Below, piece by piece: positions 25,371 to 39,500 of a DNA stretch of 64,000 nt. Under the pieces are notes generated by a model. The model saw only the letters and a program-made list of their open reading frames with translations, searched no databases and was not told the DNA's origin. The position numbers and the translations under genes were made by a program. Every line of letters begins with the position of its first letter. Positions within the stretch are counted from its first letter, which is position 1. The stretch is from Apus apus (Eukaryota > Chordata > Aves > Apodiformes > Apodidae): NCBI RefSeq assembly GCF_020740795.1, contig NC_067295.1:496001-560000 (forward strand), read 5' to 3'.

Positions 25371-28300
25371 CAATACAACACAGAAAACCAGATTTTTTCA
25401 TTTCAACATTTCAGATCCCTTTGACATTATGCTACACTCCAGCCTTGTCAGTATATGCAGAATTCTGCAAAGGAAAGAATCAAAGATGTGCAAACAAAGC
25501 AGGAACCCAGGGACATGCTCCCGTGTGCTGACACGCAGCTGCACCAAGAACAGAGGCACAGACTCAGCAGAGCTCCCAAGTCTGCCTCGTGGCTTCTGAT
25601 ACTGAAAGCTCGGTCTATGGTTTGTGTTAGATGCTTGCATAGTTAGTAAGTGCATGCATTTGGTACAGCAAGAGAAGTGCCATGCAGAACTGCTTTATTA
25701 CTGCTTTATTACTGAGAAAAAAAAATGGTTGGTCATGCTCAAGTTTCAGCTTTGGAAAGCAAACAACCCTGCAGCTAGACAGATGAGGGCACAGTGGAAT
25801 AAATGTACTGTAATTAAGCTGCTAACTTTCTATCCTAAGCTTTTTTTTTTTTATTTAGCCATATTTGATAAGTTTGAAAGGGTTAACAATTTATACACCC
25901 AAAGTGAGACACTTAGAAGTTACAGAGAACTGCAGGCACCGAATTGTCTATCAAATGTGATTAATACAAATAAAAGGTGCCTCTTCAATACACGTCATTG
26001 AAAATGTGCTTATAATTTGTATACTACTAAACACTATCCAAAAGATGCAGCCCAAAAAGGATAAAAATAATATCTTTAGGTGACTCCAGCAGGAATCTAG
26101 CACTGGAATGAAGGTGCTGCTTCTTCCTGTGTCCAGAGAGCTGACCCCAGGAACAGGAGCAAGTGTCAGACTAGAGACGTAGTGTGAAAGGCGAGTTACA
26201 GAGGCTGATGCAGGGAGCTCAGCCAAGACATGGGACACACACTGCACAGCCCCCCCAGGGCTCAGAGCCCACCTCCCCCAGGGCTGGCACGGCTGTGAGG
26301 ATGGGGATGGTGCTGGGCCTGAGCATTCCAAGGCATTTTCCAGCCATGAGGCTGCCTTGTGCCCCTCCAGACCATGGGCTCCGGGGTCCTGCAGCCACCA
26401 CCATCCCCTGCGGGCCCAGGCAGCAGCCGCTCTCATTCATGGGACCACCAGACCCCAAGTGCCACCAAATGCAAACATAGTGAACTGGCATTCAGCTAAA
26501 ACACCACTTTGGACATGGCTTCAAATTTCCTTCAGTCCAGGCTTGCAATAGAGGAACAAAACTAGCTCAAAAACCATACACTGTCTTCCAGTTTAAACTC
26601 CCTCAGTGAACGATGGCATGAAAAGAAAACGTCATTTGATAAAAATAACCTTCCACAAATGTCCCATGGTAAAACACACAGAAAACTAGGTTGGCTATTA
26701 AAAGATACCAAGGCAAGTTAGCGCTAGCTACCAGAATTACATTCTTGCTAGAAGAGTTGTTACAAGAGAAGAGCCAACACAGTGCAAGACCTTAATACAG
26801 ATAAAACCTTAAACAAATACTTCAACATCAACATTTCAGGGAGTAATTTAAGTACTACAATGTGAAGCAAGTCTTATCTGCTCTGCTGGATATAACAAAA
26901 AATAATCCATCAATAATCCCAGTCATACATTTAAGAAGCAAGTAATGCAATCTTTGCTTCATGTTGCTGCAATAAATGAGATTGAAACAACACCCAGGAG
27001 AAGAAACACATCAAGAAGATGATCATGTTCAGGTTAAAAAACATAGTCCAGGGCACAGAGTCCAGCATATTGTAAAAACATGCAGGCTACTGGCATTGCT
27101 TCTGGGTTACATGAAGGTCATGTAAGGTCAGTACTGCAGCACGAGGGGACAGAGTAAGGGCCACACTGCAGCGGGGTCCCTGTCACCGCTGAGCACAGCT
27201 CCGTGCTCCCTGCTCAGCTCCGCACACGCTGCCTGCCCCCTGGGGCAGCTGCCCCCACACCCCTCCCAAGCTCGCTGCAGACGTGTGCTGACCCGAGCAG
27301 AAACGTGACCATGGAGCAGCAGTGTGCCCAGCAGAGCTGGGGACAAGGCTTCTTGCAGGGTCATCAGCACATCAGTTCAAGGGAGGAGGGGAACAGCCTA
27401 GCTCAGAGCAACTACTTGTTTGAGGGCTGTTTGTTACAGTGACAGAAAAGATGTACAATTACATCTGTACACATGCTACGCCTTGAGAAGTTTTGCCAAA
27501 CGCGACTGTCTGACAGGCCGTGACCTCTCTCCAAAGACAAGCATGCCCAGCACACTGCCCAGCTGCTGCATGTCCTGAGCTACACGCCAGATTGCTGCTG
27601 GACCTCAGGAATATGCAGCACATTCATAAAACCTCATGAAATTAAAAATAATGCTACACCACATGTATATAAAAGGACTTCAGGAATCCACATTTTTAAG
27701 AGAAATCTTAAAGAACTTGAGGAATCTCCCCTTAAGAAGGGCATGTAAACAAAGACATCAGTAGATGTAGTGTTTTAACCCTGATAGAGACTGTCAGACA
27801 CACCGGGGATCGCTGCGCTGAGGGACGCGTGGCAGCCGGGGGCAGCAGGCAAGGGGGGAAGGCAGCAGTGCCTTGGAGAGAGGGAAAAACTGCCTGGTGG
27901 TATTTTGGTAGAGCCCCTCCAACCTGCTCCAAGAGGCTTGTTCAAAGCATGCTCAGAGAAGGCAGAGAAGACAAGATGACACTTGGCTCATCTAAACATT
28001 GCTCCTATAAATAACAGATGCTGTATTCACACCACTACGAATAAACATCTGAGCACACTAGGAAATGCTTCTTCTAGGGAGTTTGAGCAGGGGTCCTGAC
28101 AGCAGCACTGCCATCCAGGGACATGATGACAGCTCTCCTAGGACACTGCAACCACCTCCCACCTCGCCTTTCCTCAGGCACAAGCTGACAACCCAACCAG
28201 CTGCTGCTTAGTGATTTCTTCTGTTGCGTAGTATAGTGTTTCAGAAGACAGAGCAATTAAAGAGGACAGGGTAGAGGTTGCCTTGGGTATGGACAGAGTA

Positions 28301-28935
28301 AAACTCTTCATAGACATAGCAACCAAAAAATCAGGTTACATTTTGTAATAAAAAAAAGCTTTCTGCTCTTGGAATGCAAAAGTGAAATCTATCACAGACA
28401 CACACATGCACAGACACACAGGTACCTTTCTGCCCATCCACTAATGCTAGTCCCTCCTATACTGGCTGAGTATATACCTGAGAAACAACATTAGTGTTGA
28501 AATATTGCCCTTTAGAAAGCTTGAAAAATGAAGGGGCGCAGGGAGAAGGGGTTGAGAGAGAGCATAAAGAAGCGGCAGTCTCTCCGGTTTCCTTTGCGTC
28601 CTCCACAGCTCAGAACAAGGCCACACACCAGCGTGGACACAGCCTGCTCAGGACAAGACCAAAGAAACATCAGTTCACAGCCCTACAAAGCACACCAGTG
28701 TCAGTACAACTGGGGTTTCAGATTTCAAAACTTGAATCTGAGGGAAGTTGTTGCATTTTCAATAGAGACTCCTGTCCAAGTGCTATGGGACAGCTGCGTT
28801 TGTGTTCAATGACTCCAGCTGCACTACTTGCATCAGTGCTGGCTGCCTGTGGCTATTTGGTTTGATGGCAGAATCAAAAGGCGCTTGAACAACTTGCAGT
28901 TAACTTCTCCTCAAACATACACTAGGCACATGAAC

Positions 28936-28960
28936 AAAAAAAAATAAAAAAATAAAAAAA
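28936..28960 (+). repeat. A-rich tract with T interruptions
   Basis: An A8-T-A6-T-A7 type run about 70 bases beyond the USP31 stop codon. It is U-rich in the transcript. Confidence 0.9.
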
Positions 28961-29029
28961 CCCACAAAAACAAGAGCTCAGAATAAATTAGCTTCTCAGC
29001 AGAAGAAAAGACACCTGGATTGCAGCATT

Positions 29030-30573
29030 TCACTGAGGTTCCAGAGAAGGCCGTACAGACACCTGCATGCTGGAAGGTAACTTTTTCAGTGGCTTGTCAG
29101 CAGACTGCTTGCCACTGGAGGGAGGAGACTGGACTCCGGGATCTAGCTGGGAAGACTTGGACTTGCGACTGGATAGCAGAGAATGTTTGTTGGGTGTGGC
29201 ATCTTTTGGGGCAAGTTTTTCTTTTGCAGTCATGTTGGCATTGGTTTGAGAGGCTGGTGGGACAACACCGTTCTCCGATTTGTCTTCCAGCACATTTTTA
29301 CTGCCTGACTTGGAACTGCCACTCGCTGTCTTTTTTGAGAGCATTGTTGTCTTTCCCAGGTCTGCTGACCTCCGGGTCTCCTTCTGCCTTAGGGCTGATT
29401 TAAAGAAAGACAATCCTTTCTCTTCTGACTTGCTGTCCCTCTTCAAACCAGAACGCACACCGACATTTGGAGACCGCAGGTTGGCCATAGAGGAACTCCG
29501 CACATGCTTGCTGTCTACTGCCCTGCTGTCACTCCTGGAGTGGCTGACCCGTGGGGAGCTCGTTCTTGAGCTGCTGGTAACACTCGTTTTATCTGACCCC
29601 AGACTTATCTTAGAGCCCTCTCTGCTGAGGCTTCGATCTGAAGTCCGGCTCTTCCCACCAGAAGAGCCCTTAGTCAATGAGCCTGATGGGGTTTTCTTGG
29701 CAGCTGTGGAGGATGGAGAACCACCTGACCTTTGCTTCTGTTGAGCCGATGGGACAGCCACCTCAAGGGGCTTCGTGCTATGGTCCTTCTTAGTCTGAGT
29801 GGCAGCAGGAGACCCATGTCGCCCACTGGCCCTAGAGGAGTCGGTCTTAATTCTAGACCGGGAAACCTTCTGGGAACTCTTCAGTGAAGGAGGAGAAGAG
29901 TGAGAGACTCTGGTCTCTTGGTTAGATAAGGCTGTCCTTCCCTTCCTCAAACACCTGTCTGGCTCAGAAACTCCTTTGGAGCTGTGAACCTTCCTAGGGG
30001 TGCCATCTGCCTTCTCTGCAGCCAGCCCGGTCCCACTGGGGGCTTTCACCTCCTTGACTGGAGAGCTATCTACAGAATCACTCTGATCAACAAAGGCAAT
30101 CTGATTGTTGTTATCAAAATGGTCCAAAGCAGGGTGACTCCTGTCAGGCTGCACAGAGCTTCTACCATAGCCATCTGAAAGATCTGAGCTCGATGTCCTT
30201 ACAACAGACTCTTCCCTGAATGCCCCTTCCATGACAGCCAAGGGAGCTCTGCGAGCCGTCCTGTGCTCTCGCCGACTGCTGTCACAGGGCTCCAAGTAGC
30301 TGCTAGAGAGGTTCCTCAGGCTGCCAAAGCAAGAGGTGGAGACTTTATCATCAGCAGCCTCCCCGATCTTCTCCAGGGTGGAAGCAGAGGTATGTATGGG
30401 GGAATCTCCAGAGAAGCGGGATGGAGAGTTGGAGCGGAACTGCAGTTTTGCAGAGAGAGACCACGAGGGCCTGACACCATTTTCACTCACTGCCAGTGGG
30501 CTGGTGACAGAGGATCGAGATGACAAGCTCTGACGCTGGACGCTCCTCACAAAGGGACGGGTTGAAAATCCTC
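29030..30573 (-). CDS. USP31: USP31 exon 16 (residues 819-1332 and stop)
   Basis: The acceptor tctctgcag ends at 30574. The exon begins with GA, completing Gly819 after EDDG, then FSTRPFVRSVQRQSLSSRSS. It is one long Ser/Arg/Lys-rich exon with conserved islands such as SPSRFSGDSPIH, DNNNQIAFVDQSDSVDSS, KHVRSSSMANLRSP and KSEEKGLSFFKSALRQKETRRS, ending in SVRPSLEPQ. No domain fold is apparent; it is likely disordered and phosphorylated. Confidence 0.95.
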
Positions 30574-33500
30574 CTGCAGAGAAAGAACGTGACATCCTCA
30601 GTATGAAAGCCAAACAGGGAGCTGGTTTGTCCCACCCATCCACAGATGTTACTTCCCTAAGAGTCAGACAGCCCACCTACACCACACTGTGTGCCTGGCT
30701 CTTCATGTCTGCTGCAGGCACAGATTCAGGCGTAAAAAGCTGAATAAGGAATTCAACAACTGTTATTTGCTAGTGGTCACCCAGAAGTAACTCTATGAAT
30801 CTTGTAACTGAAAACCCAGATTTTCCTCTCATCCCTGAGCAGCAAGAGACCAAACACGTGATGCACCCTGAAACTAGAAACAAGTTCACCAGCTACAATT
30901 GTGCTCCCAGAAAAACCTTTTTCTGTATGAAAGAATATCTTCCCATACTATCCTGCAAAAGGCAAAGCAGGATTCCAGCCTCTTTGAAGGAATCAATTCA
31001 TTTTACTTACAAACACAAAGTTCAACAACAAGCACCTCAGAAATGCTATTACCGTGGTTAGATCTGACAGTTACCACAACACTGCTGCAGGGATATCTCT
31101 CTACCTGCTTCAAAATGCTCAGACTGTTCCCCGAAGCTCCACATTTTGTGAAGTTACAAGGCACTAGGTGGAGAAGCCAGGCAAAGACCAGAATTGAACA
31201 GTTATTTGCGCAAACAACTGAATCTGTGTATCTTCTCACCACCCTGGGAGCAGTGACCAGCACCTGTGCTAAGCTGTAGTGATATGTCAGCCTCCCTGCA
31301 AAGGTGCTGAAGTGAAACCCATAAAAAACAAAAGCACAAAAAGGTCTTGACTGAGAGGTTTCACTGGTGGTATTTCCTTTCTTTGAAAGACTCCTTAGGG
31401 TTCCTGCCCTGCTCTTCTCCATCCTTTCACACCAGAGAAAAGCTCACCTGTGTCAGAACCCATCTGTCCCTAACAAGTGCCTGCCTCAGCCACTAGAGCA
31501 ACTGTCCCTTGGAACTACGTATTTGGCAGCTATTTTAGTCGGGATCTTGTACCAGAAAGGCTCACGGCCCAGCACCCCACACACACACAGGGCAGTGTTG
31601 ATACACACCATCATCTTCACTCCTTTCCCCAGTCAGCTCTACCGACTCCGAGAGCGAAGCCAGAGACGTGCGGCGCGAGGAGGCTGCAGAGGCCACGCTG
31701 GGCTGCTTGCTGCCGGGCAGGCGGCTGACCCAGTGCTCGCAGAGCGAGGAGCTTGTGGAGCCTGCAAGGAACCAGGCACAGACATCAGGCCAGGAATGTG
31801 CAGCTGCAGAACACATGAAACCTTGGAAGACCACCGAGAGCCACATCTTGTAGCACACTGGCTTCCACAGACACCCGGAGTCTGGAGCCCACACAGCCAC
31901 GGCACCCAGACACTGCTGAGAGAACACCTCTGTGCTGGTGAAACAGTTACAGTCGTAAGTGAATGACAGAATTGCACTTATCCCAGTGTGTTGTGAACCA
32001 AAAGAATCAGTGCAACAGCACACAGAGAGAGGGCTGTCCTTGAGCTACCACAAAAATGCAGTGCAAACCTTCCTTTCCAAAGGCAGGTCACCAAGGCTGC
32101 ATCTGGCCCCAGCTCACCCTGGATTCCACCAACACACCAGCTGCTGGCTGGGACCAACAGCACTGCTGGAAGGAAGGAGCTCCTCACATTTTTATGTTGT
32201 GGTTTTGACAAGGGCAGCTCTGAGCAGAACTACCCATGAAGGTAGAGGGGGGCTCCCCCATCTCTGCAGACTCTTGGCCACAACTGGCCTTGACAGAAGA
32301 GCTGGGAGTTTCCCAGGGCCTCTGATGCACAGGGCAGCAGATGGAGACAAGCCTTGACAAGTCCTGGGACAGAGAGTGGGCGTTTAAGCAGAGCTGGGCA
32401 GAAAATTCTTCAAGAGGACAAACAATCTATGAAAGACAAACTATACCCACTCCTTGACCATGCCAGAGGGGTTTACCTGCCACAGAGCTGTTTGCAGACC
32501 ATGATGGGATTGCTGTGCGTCTCTGGTAGAAGAGAATATAAGCTGTCTGCTTGCAGACTTCATTTTCAGGAAGCTGCTGAACATCACTGTCATCAAAGCA
32601 GTACCACTGGCCATCGACTGAGTTTTTGCAATATGCTGAGAGAAAACACATTACTATTAGACTTCTACTACTCTCAGGTTTGCTGTATGGTAAGTTAAAC
32701 ATGACCTTATCTGCTATGATGGACTCAGGAGAATGAAAGGAACAGATTCATACCTGCAGCACATCCTGTTCCAGCCTGACTGATAAGCTGGGGGCCTGAG
32801 ACCACCAGAACACAACAAACAGCTCACAGTTCAGGATTTTATTTGTTGTACTTTACTGCTCAGCACAGAACAGCATTCACTTTGTGTTCTGTTCCTTGTG
32901 GCAGTCTGCCTCCACCAGTGCATCTCCCCCTGACTGAGCCCACCCGGGAGAGCACAGCCCAGACATGTACACCAGAGGGCAAAACCAGACACACATGCTT
33001 TCTGCTGTGTGAACTCATACAGCTCCTAAGAACCACCAAGCAACTCTAGGTGTTCTGGGAGCTGCTGGAACGATCAAGGAGGGGTTCATAAACTTGCTGT
33101 GCACATAGGCAATGAGCAAATACCTCCTGAATGGCCAGGAGCAGATCTGAAACATGAAAGATTGGTTGTATTACTCTGAAGGAGAAAAAAGAAGCAGGGA
33201 GAGGGAAGTCTAGTAGGACATTTGGGGTCAACATTGTTCTAATCCTGAAAGCCATAAAAGCTACTCCTCCAGTAACCATAGCCAGCCCTTTTTAGCTGGA
33301 TTAGGTCCTTTTGCCAAGAAAGATGAAGCAGTTACAGACTGTCAATAGAAAATACAACCTTTTCCTTTCTGAAAGGGTCTAACATACATAATAATGCAGG
33401 ATACTTGCCTGTATAGTGTCCCCCTTGCATGGTGCCATGATGATTGCAGACAGCATAGAGGTCATAGATATAGTCCTCAGGATCCCTTCCAAGACCGTAA

Positions 33501-36500
33501 GGTCGCCTCCAGGGTGACCAGTGAGATGGCAGACTCCAGCTGCTCTGACTGCGTTTAACAACATGAGGAGTCATGTCCAAACCACTCAGAGGGAATTTAA
33601 CCATGTTTTGAAGTTTCATCCTTCGGTCTCCTTCCTGCATAAACAGAACAACATGAGCTGCAGTGAGGCCACCAAGCCTGGGGAAAACACAAACCCAGGA
33701 GAGGAACAGCTGCTTCAGAAGAGAGAGTCAGTCAGGTCAGTCCCTGCTGAGCAGGGGTCCTCCAGCATCACTGGAGGATGACATCCTTACCTGTCTGAAC
33801 CTTTTGAGATGTATGATGAGAACATCAGGCAGGGTCCAGAGGCTCAGTGTGATGCTGCCCTGCTGCAGCTGCTTGCAGTGTGGGCATCGCCAGGCATCAT
33901 CTGGGGCAAGCTACAAGGAGGAGGCATGAGTGGGTATTAGTTTCCAAATTCCAAGGCAGCTGTTACTACACCACTGCTCCTCTGCTGCCCCAGGCCCAGT
34001 GCAGGCAGTGACCCAGGCACCCCATCTACCTTCAGCACTTATCTAGCTCATTGGAAATGCAGGGTTCCCAAGAATGTTTCTCAAAATATTGACAAGCAAA
34101 GAGACACGAGAGCCTCATGCAGGAGGCACTTCCATTGCAAAACAGAACTCAGGTAGTGCTGCTGTGCAGAGAACCCATCTCCACTGTACACACCCCAATC
34201 CTTTTGAAGAGGGCAACAAGTAAAAACAAAGGCAAAAAGTAGGCAGGCTTAGCAGCCCGAGTAGAAGTATTCTCACAAGAAAAACAGCAGCAAAGAATCA
34301 GAACAGAAAGAAGACTGGTGTAGTTTGAATGTCTTCTCTGACACCTTGCAGCCCTCTGGAAACCCTCTTCCTTCTCATGTCCCAATGGAACAGAGTTAAG
34401 AACTGCAGAGATTTTCACTGTCCACTGAGGAGAATTTGTCTTTTAAAAAACACAAACACATGTGCTTCCCTCCACAGCACAGTGCTCAGTGAACTCAGAG
34501 GCCAGAGAGCTTTAAGCTGTCAAACAACTTTTCTCTCATCTCTGAAGGAGGTGACAAAAGGGGCTCCAAAATCATTAAAGCCTAATCATGGGTGTGAAGT
34601 CCACCTCTAAGACCATTCCTTTTTCCAGCAGATAAGAAACCTCTGGCCAAGAAATGCAGATTGCTTTCATGTTCCAGCCAGATCACATCCATCCCTAGTC
34701 TGCCCTATAGCACACCTTCCTGTCACTTCAACCTTGTCACACCAGGAGCTGAGTTGGAGGAGGAGAGCAGCCATGCTCTGGATAACCAAGCTAGGCAGCC
34801 ACTGTGCAGCTATTTGGGGGCCCCTGAACTCCATGGGGGTGCCTTGATCCCACCCCAGTGCTGCTCAGGCTTGGGAACACAAAACTGCTCCAAGACAGAG
34901 CAGCAAATTCCCACAAAGCCACATTGTTCTAACTCTTTATAATGTATGCCAGGATGGCATTGCTATTTCACAGGGAGGAAACACAGAACAGAAGATTAAG
35001 TCCTCATACCAACATCTAGAGGACAAAACACCCAAAAGCAGTAGTTCCCACAACTTTCTCCTCACTGCAGAGAAACTCTGTTAGCAGGACTGATAACTGC
35101 TCTCTTACAAATTAATTCTCCTGTCTCAACAAATCAGTGTTTGCAGAAAACAGCTACTGTGCTGAGCGCGGGAGTTCAGGCAGCAGCCAGACCTTCCACG
35201 TCTTGGCTGCACAGCCTTGTCCTACCTGTTCCTCTTTGGTGTACAGTTGGAAACATTGAGATAAAGTGCAGGTCTGAGGTTGGTGATGAAGCTCTCTCTG
35301 CTGGCGGACGCTTTCAGAGTCTGGAATATACTCCTCTTCCATATTAACAAACAAGCTGCATCAGGGAGACAAGACATTTACCAGCACAGCCACCTGCACC
35401 CCAGGCTGCTGAGAAGCTGCTCTGAAGGTACAAACAGCAGCTCTCTCCTGGAGCTGTCTCACTGCATGTGAGAGTTGCCTGGCAGGAGATCCTACCAGGG
35501 CAACACAACTGAACACAGGGGTAGACAGCTCCAGTGGGCACCTGCTCCAGTTTATCTCAGACAGAAAAGGCTACTCACTGCCCACAAACTTTCTCACAAG
35601 ACCATGATCTGTGGGGGAAGGAGCCACAGGCAAGATCCCTGATCCATAATGCAAAACCCCAACCACAGAGGAAAGGACTCCAAGTTGGAGCAAGCCCAGT
35701 GCATCCAGGCCCAGTCTGTCCCTGCCACAGGGTGAAGTTTGAGGGGTGTCCTGTTTGCTGAAGGAGGCACAATTCACACAGGCAAGCCACAGGCATCGCT
35801 CTCCAGGTGAACACGCTTTAAGGCTTTCTACTTCATACTTACTAATCTTTTGTTTCTTTGTCCCACTCTACCACTAATTTCACATGAGCTGTTCCCCCCT
35901 GTCCACATGACTTCAATGCCCTGGAGAGAGGAAAAGACAGAAGTTAGAACACCCTTCGATCTGGAGCCTATGTTATCTTTTACATGCAAATAACTTCACT
36001 AGCCCTTCCTCCTTCCTCCACTCTCACACAGCTCACATCTGCAAAGGAGCAGAAGGAATTCATACAGCAAAGAACATGGCAAAGCTGTCACACTGCACTG
36101 CCCGAAGTACATTAGTTCTGTAAGTAGATGCAGGCTTATTCACAGAACAGGCATCTACAAACATTTCTAAAGAATATCAGTTGCTAGAAAAAAATAAAAT
36201 GGAGGAGTAATACTTTCATTCTCTTCTCTGTTTCCAAGGAGAGACTCCAGCTGATGTGACACACATGCACACCAGGACTGTCACTTTCTGCATGGCCGCA
36301 CACTGAGTTCCCAGCCAACAAAACCTCTCTCCCCTCCTGGGAACAAGGACCAACTCACCTTTCCACTGTGGGATGGCAGAGGGGTCGCTCCTCCTGAGGT
36401 AGCAAGTACGTTATGCCCACAACACTGACCACGCGCAAGCTGAACGGGCAAACCTGCAAAGACAGTGGAAGCCATCTCAGTGACTCAAACCCAACCCACC

Positions 36501-39500
36501 CATGTGCAAACCTGCTCTCAGCACCTGCTGACACGTAATTTATCCTAGAACACGTGTTTTACATGAAAAAGCAAATATACAAGGTCTCAACAGCAACTGA
36601 GGCTTTGTACCAAACAGCTCCTCTAGGGTGACCAGAGAAGACACCCCTCTTTCCCCTCTGCTCTCAGAGTGGGTTCTCATCAGAAACATGAAGTCACTGA
36701 GCAAGCTTTTCTTTTAGGCAAACACAACTAACCAGTGGATTTCCAGTGCAGACAGCAGCACTAATCTCTCACATACCTTTTGGAGACCAGGAAGGAAATG
36801 AAGCACATGATTTCTTCACCTGATCACTCTAACCTTACTTGTACTTTTCACAAATAGACAAAAGGATCAAAGAGGTGGAATGCCAGTCTTTGACATGATG
36901 GCACACAGAAATATTGGGAAAACAACAGTTCAGCATGTGCAGCATGTTTACCACTCCAAGTAACCAGCTTCCCTGCTAATGCATGTCACACAGAGCTGGA
37001 AGTCTCAAAACAGACAAACCACTTGCCTCACCTGCATGCAGGCTGCAGGCCGCAGGAAATACTGCATCTTCTCCAGAATTTCCTTCTGCAGAATATCCCA
37101 AGCAATTGTTTTTTCCAAATGCAACACAAAGGGCAAGCCAAACCTACAGGAAGGAGGTATGAAAGCAATTAAAAGATTATTCTGTGCAGCAATCAGATTC
37201 CCAGACTCTGAGAGTGCCACTCTCCTCCTCACTCGGCACCTACAGAGCTCAGCATGCTTTGGATGGAACTCCCCCAAAACCAGGTATTTAAAAACTTGTC
37301 TCCAGAGAAGTGCTTAGCTTGGCATGTGGAGGGGCTTTGTTGAGGCGCTGCAGCCCCACTCTGTGCTCCAGCAGCTCAGTTCAGGCCCTGCAGCCATCAC
37401 CTGGCTGGGACAGCTGCTGGTGGAACCACTGCCAGGGCTGAGAGTGCTCCCAGCTCCCACTCAGACAAACACCTTTGCCATGGCTGGTTCTCGCTTCCCC
37501 CCAACACCTGCTTCCACTCCAATCAAAAGTCTCCACATACCACAGGATCTGGTCAGATGTGCTTGTGGCCCTCTGAAACCAGAGAGCTCCATAGAGAGCC
37601 AGTATGTCCTTCCAACCCACCCGTAATCACCACTTCCCAGTAACACTGGTCTATTTGAAGTTAACCAAAATCAGGAGTAGTTTGCTGCATTAATGTTTTT
37701 TTCAATCAACATGTTCTTTAGCACCTAACACAAGCTAGGAATGCAAGTTGTGGCTCCTCCACCTTCTGTTTCCACTACATAGTCAGTAAAACCCAGATCA
37801 ATCAAGGAAGCAGAGAGAACAGTAACTGCCTGTGAAGTTGCCATTACCTCTTGCTCTGCTGTCCAGTACACGCCCTGTTACACACCAGCAGGACAATCTT
37901 GTCATTCACTGCTGGTTTAGTAGAGGCCTGTTCCAGTTTTCCAGATTTCAATGTTCCTTGAGAGTAAGATATTGTTCGGGAGTGCTCAGTGCCACATTTC
38001 AAGTTATTCAGGTTATTGTTCACATGTATTCCTGAAAGATTAGGAGAAAGGAAATATTTTGGTTTGCCATTTGCCTTTAGTGCCTTGATGCCCCCCCTCC
38101 AGTAACCCTCCTTTAGCTGTGGAGGAGCAGGAGTATGGAACCAATACCATTTTTATTACGTGTATGAAGGCTCTGAAGAACAATTACCTTTCACAGTGAC
38201 TATTTATTTACAGGAATAAATTCCATGCAAGTGCTCACCTAACTGATTTTTCACAGTAATTTGTACATGTATTCATAGCTTCGTCTGCCCGCAAGAAAAG
38301 CTAAGGTGACAGAAACATGACTTGTTACTTACAATAACAAAATTTGCCTTTGATTACACTCTCTCTACTCAGTATACAATTATTCCTTTTCACAGAGAGG
38401 GAGAGGCAGAGAAGCTGAGGTTTTTGAGCTTTGAAAGAGAAAGTGTTTGTTCATTCCAGAGACTGTTTATTCATCATTGGCAATCTGATTTTAAATAACA
38501 CAATTTCAGTGGCTTCATCTGGTCCCTAGCAGGTCTTTAAATTAAGCCTGACAACAGATTTCACATTAAGCCAGCCTGGCCTGCAGAATCAGCCCCAGGA
38601 AGAGGAAAAAAGGAAAGCACATCACTTCTTGATAACCTCCCGGCTGACAACATCATTAAGTCTGCTGGAATGAGTCTGGACAAAGTCAGAGTTGAAATCA
38701 ATACACCAAAACATCAACTACCTGGGGGATTTTTACTCTCAAGTATATCTTTTCTGAAACAAGGCTCCCTCACCTAGTCCCCTGAGGTGGGCATTAGGCA
38801 GAGTAAGCACTCACCCCTCTGACTGCGGATACCCTCAGGCCGAAATATCTCTGGGGTCTCGAAGGCAAAGATGCAGTCGCTTTCATGCACGGTGTCCAGG
38901 TCATCACTGTCACAGAAGGAACGATGAAACCCATCATAGTACATCTCCGTCAGCACGATCTAGAGTCAGCAGAAGCAAACCAGAACCCATTAAACTCCCT
39001 GTGCCTGGTCCAGCTGAGCTGCCTGTCGTTTGACTAGCATTTTCCTGCTACAGGAGGACATTTCTCAAAACATCCTGACATCAGCCAGGAGCAAGGAAGA
39101 GGGAAAAGGACTGAGGTAAAGGCAGTATGGGAAGTGCCTTTGGTGGGATCCGAAAGCTTTCTTGAAGCTTTTCATACAGAGGAATTCCCCAACAGTGCCC
39201 AATGGGTCCCTCACTGGCAGCACAAACGGATGACCAGGTGATCGTGCAGAAGGTCCTGCAGCAGCTATTACCTGCTCCGTGGGTATCTTGGTCTCAGAGG
39301 AGATGGCCTCACGCAGCCTGGCCACCGTTCCGGAGATGGGCACAGCCACGCCGATCCGCATGCAGTGGGAACACTTCCCCTGGTACACCACGGTGACATA
39401 AAGTGGCCTGCAGAGAGCAGGGGCACTGCTGGGGCTGTGCTCAGCCCCCCAGCACCCCCTCCAGCAGCCAGCCCAACCTGGTTGCATCCAGGCTGTGTGG

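Larger units (their letters stand above)
23880..29029 (-). other. USP31: USP31 3' UTR (about 5.1 kb)
   Basis: Non-coding sequence runs from the USP31 stop codon (29030-29032) down to a minus-strand AATAAA (23896-23901). It is AT-rich and holds U-rich tracts on the sense strand, seen as plus-strand A runs at 25336-25370 and 28936-28960. Further minus-strand AATAAA hexamers (near 24749 and 25850) may give shorter forms. The human gene also has a long 3' UTR. GC-rich inserts lie near 24950-25150, 26250-26430 and 27150-27330. The distal end is inferred from the signal and the change in composition, not from transcripts. Confidence 0.65.

Noticed and set aside
29280-29744. A 154-codon plus-strand frame inside USP31 exon 16
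   Set aside because: It is antisense to the Ser-rich USP31 tail; Leu/Ser composition is the mirror of the sense codons.
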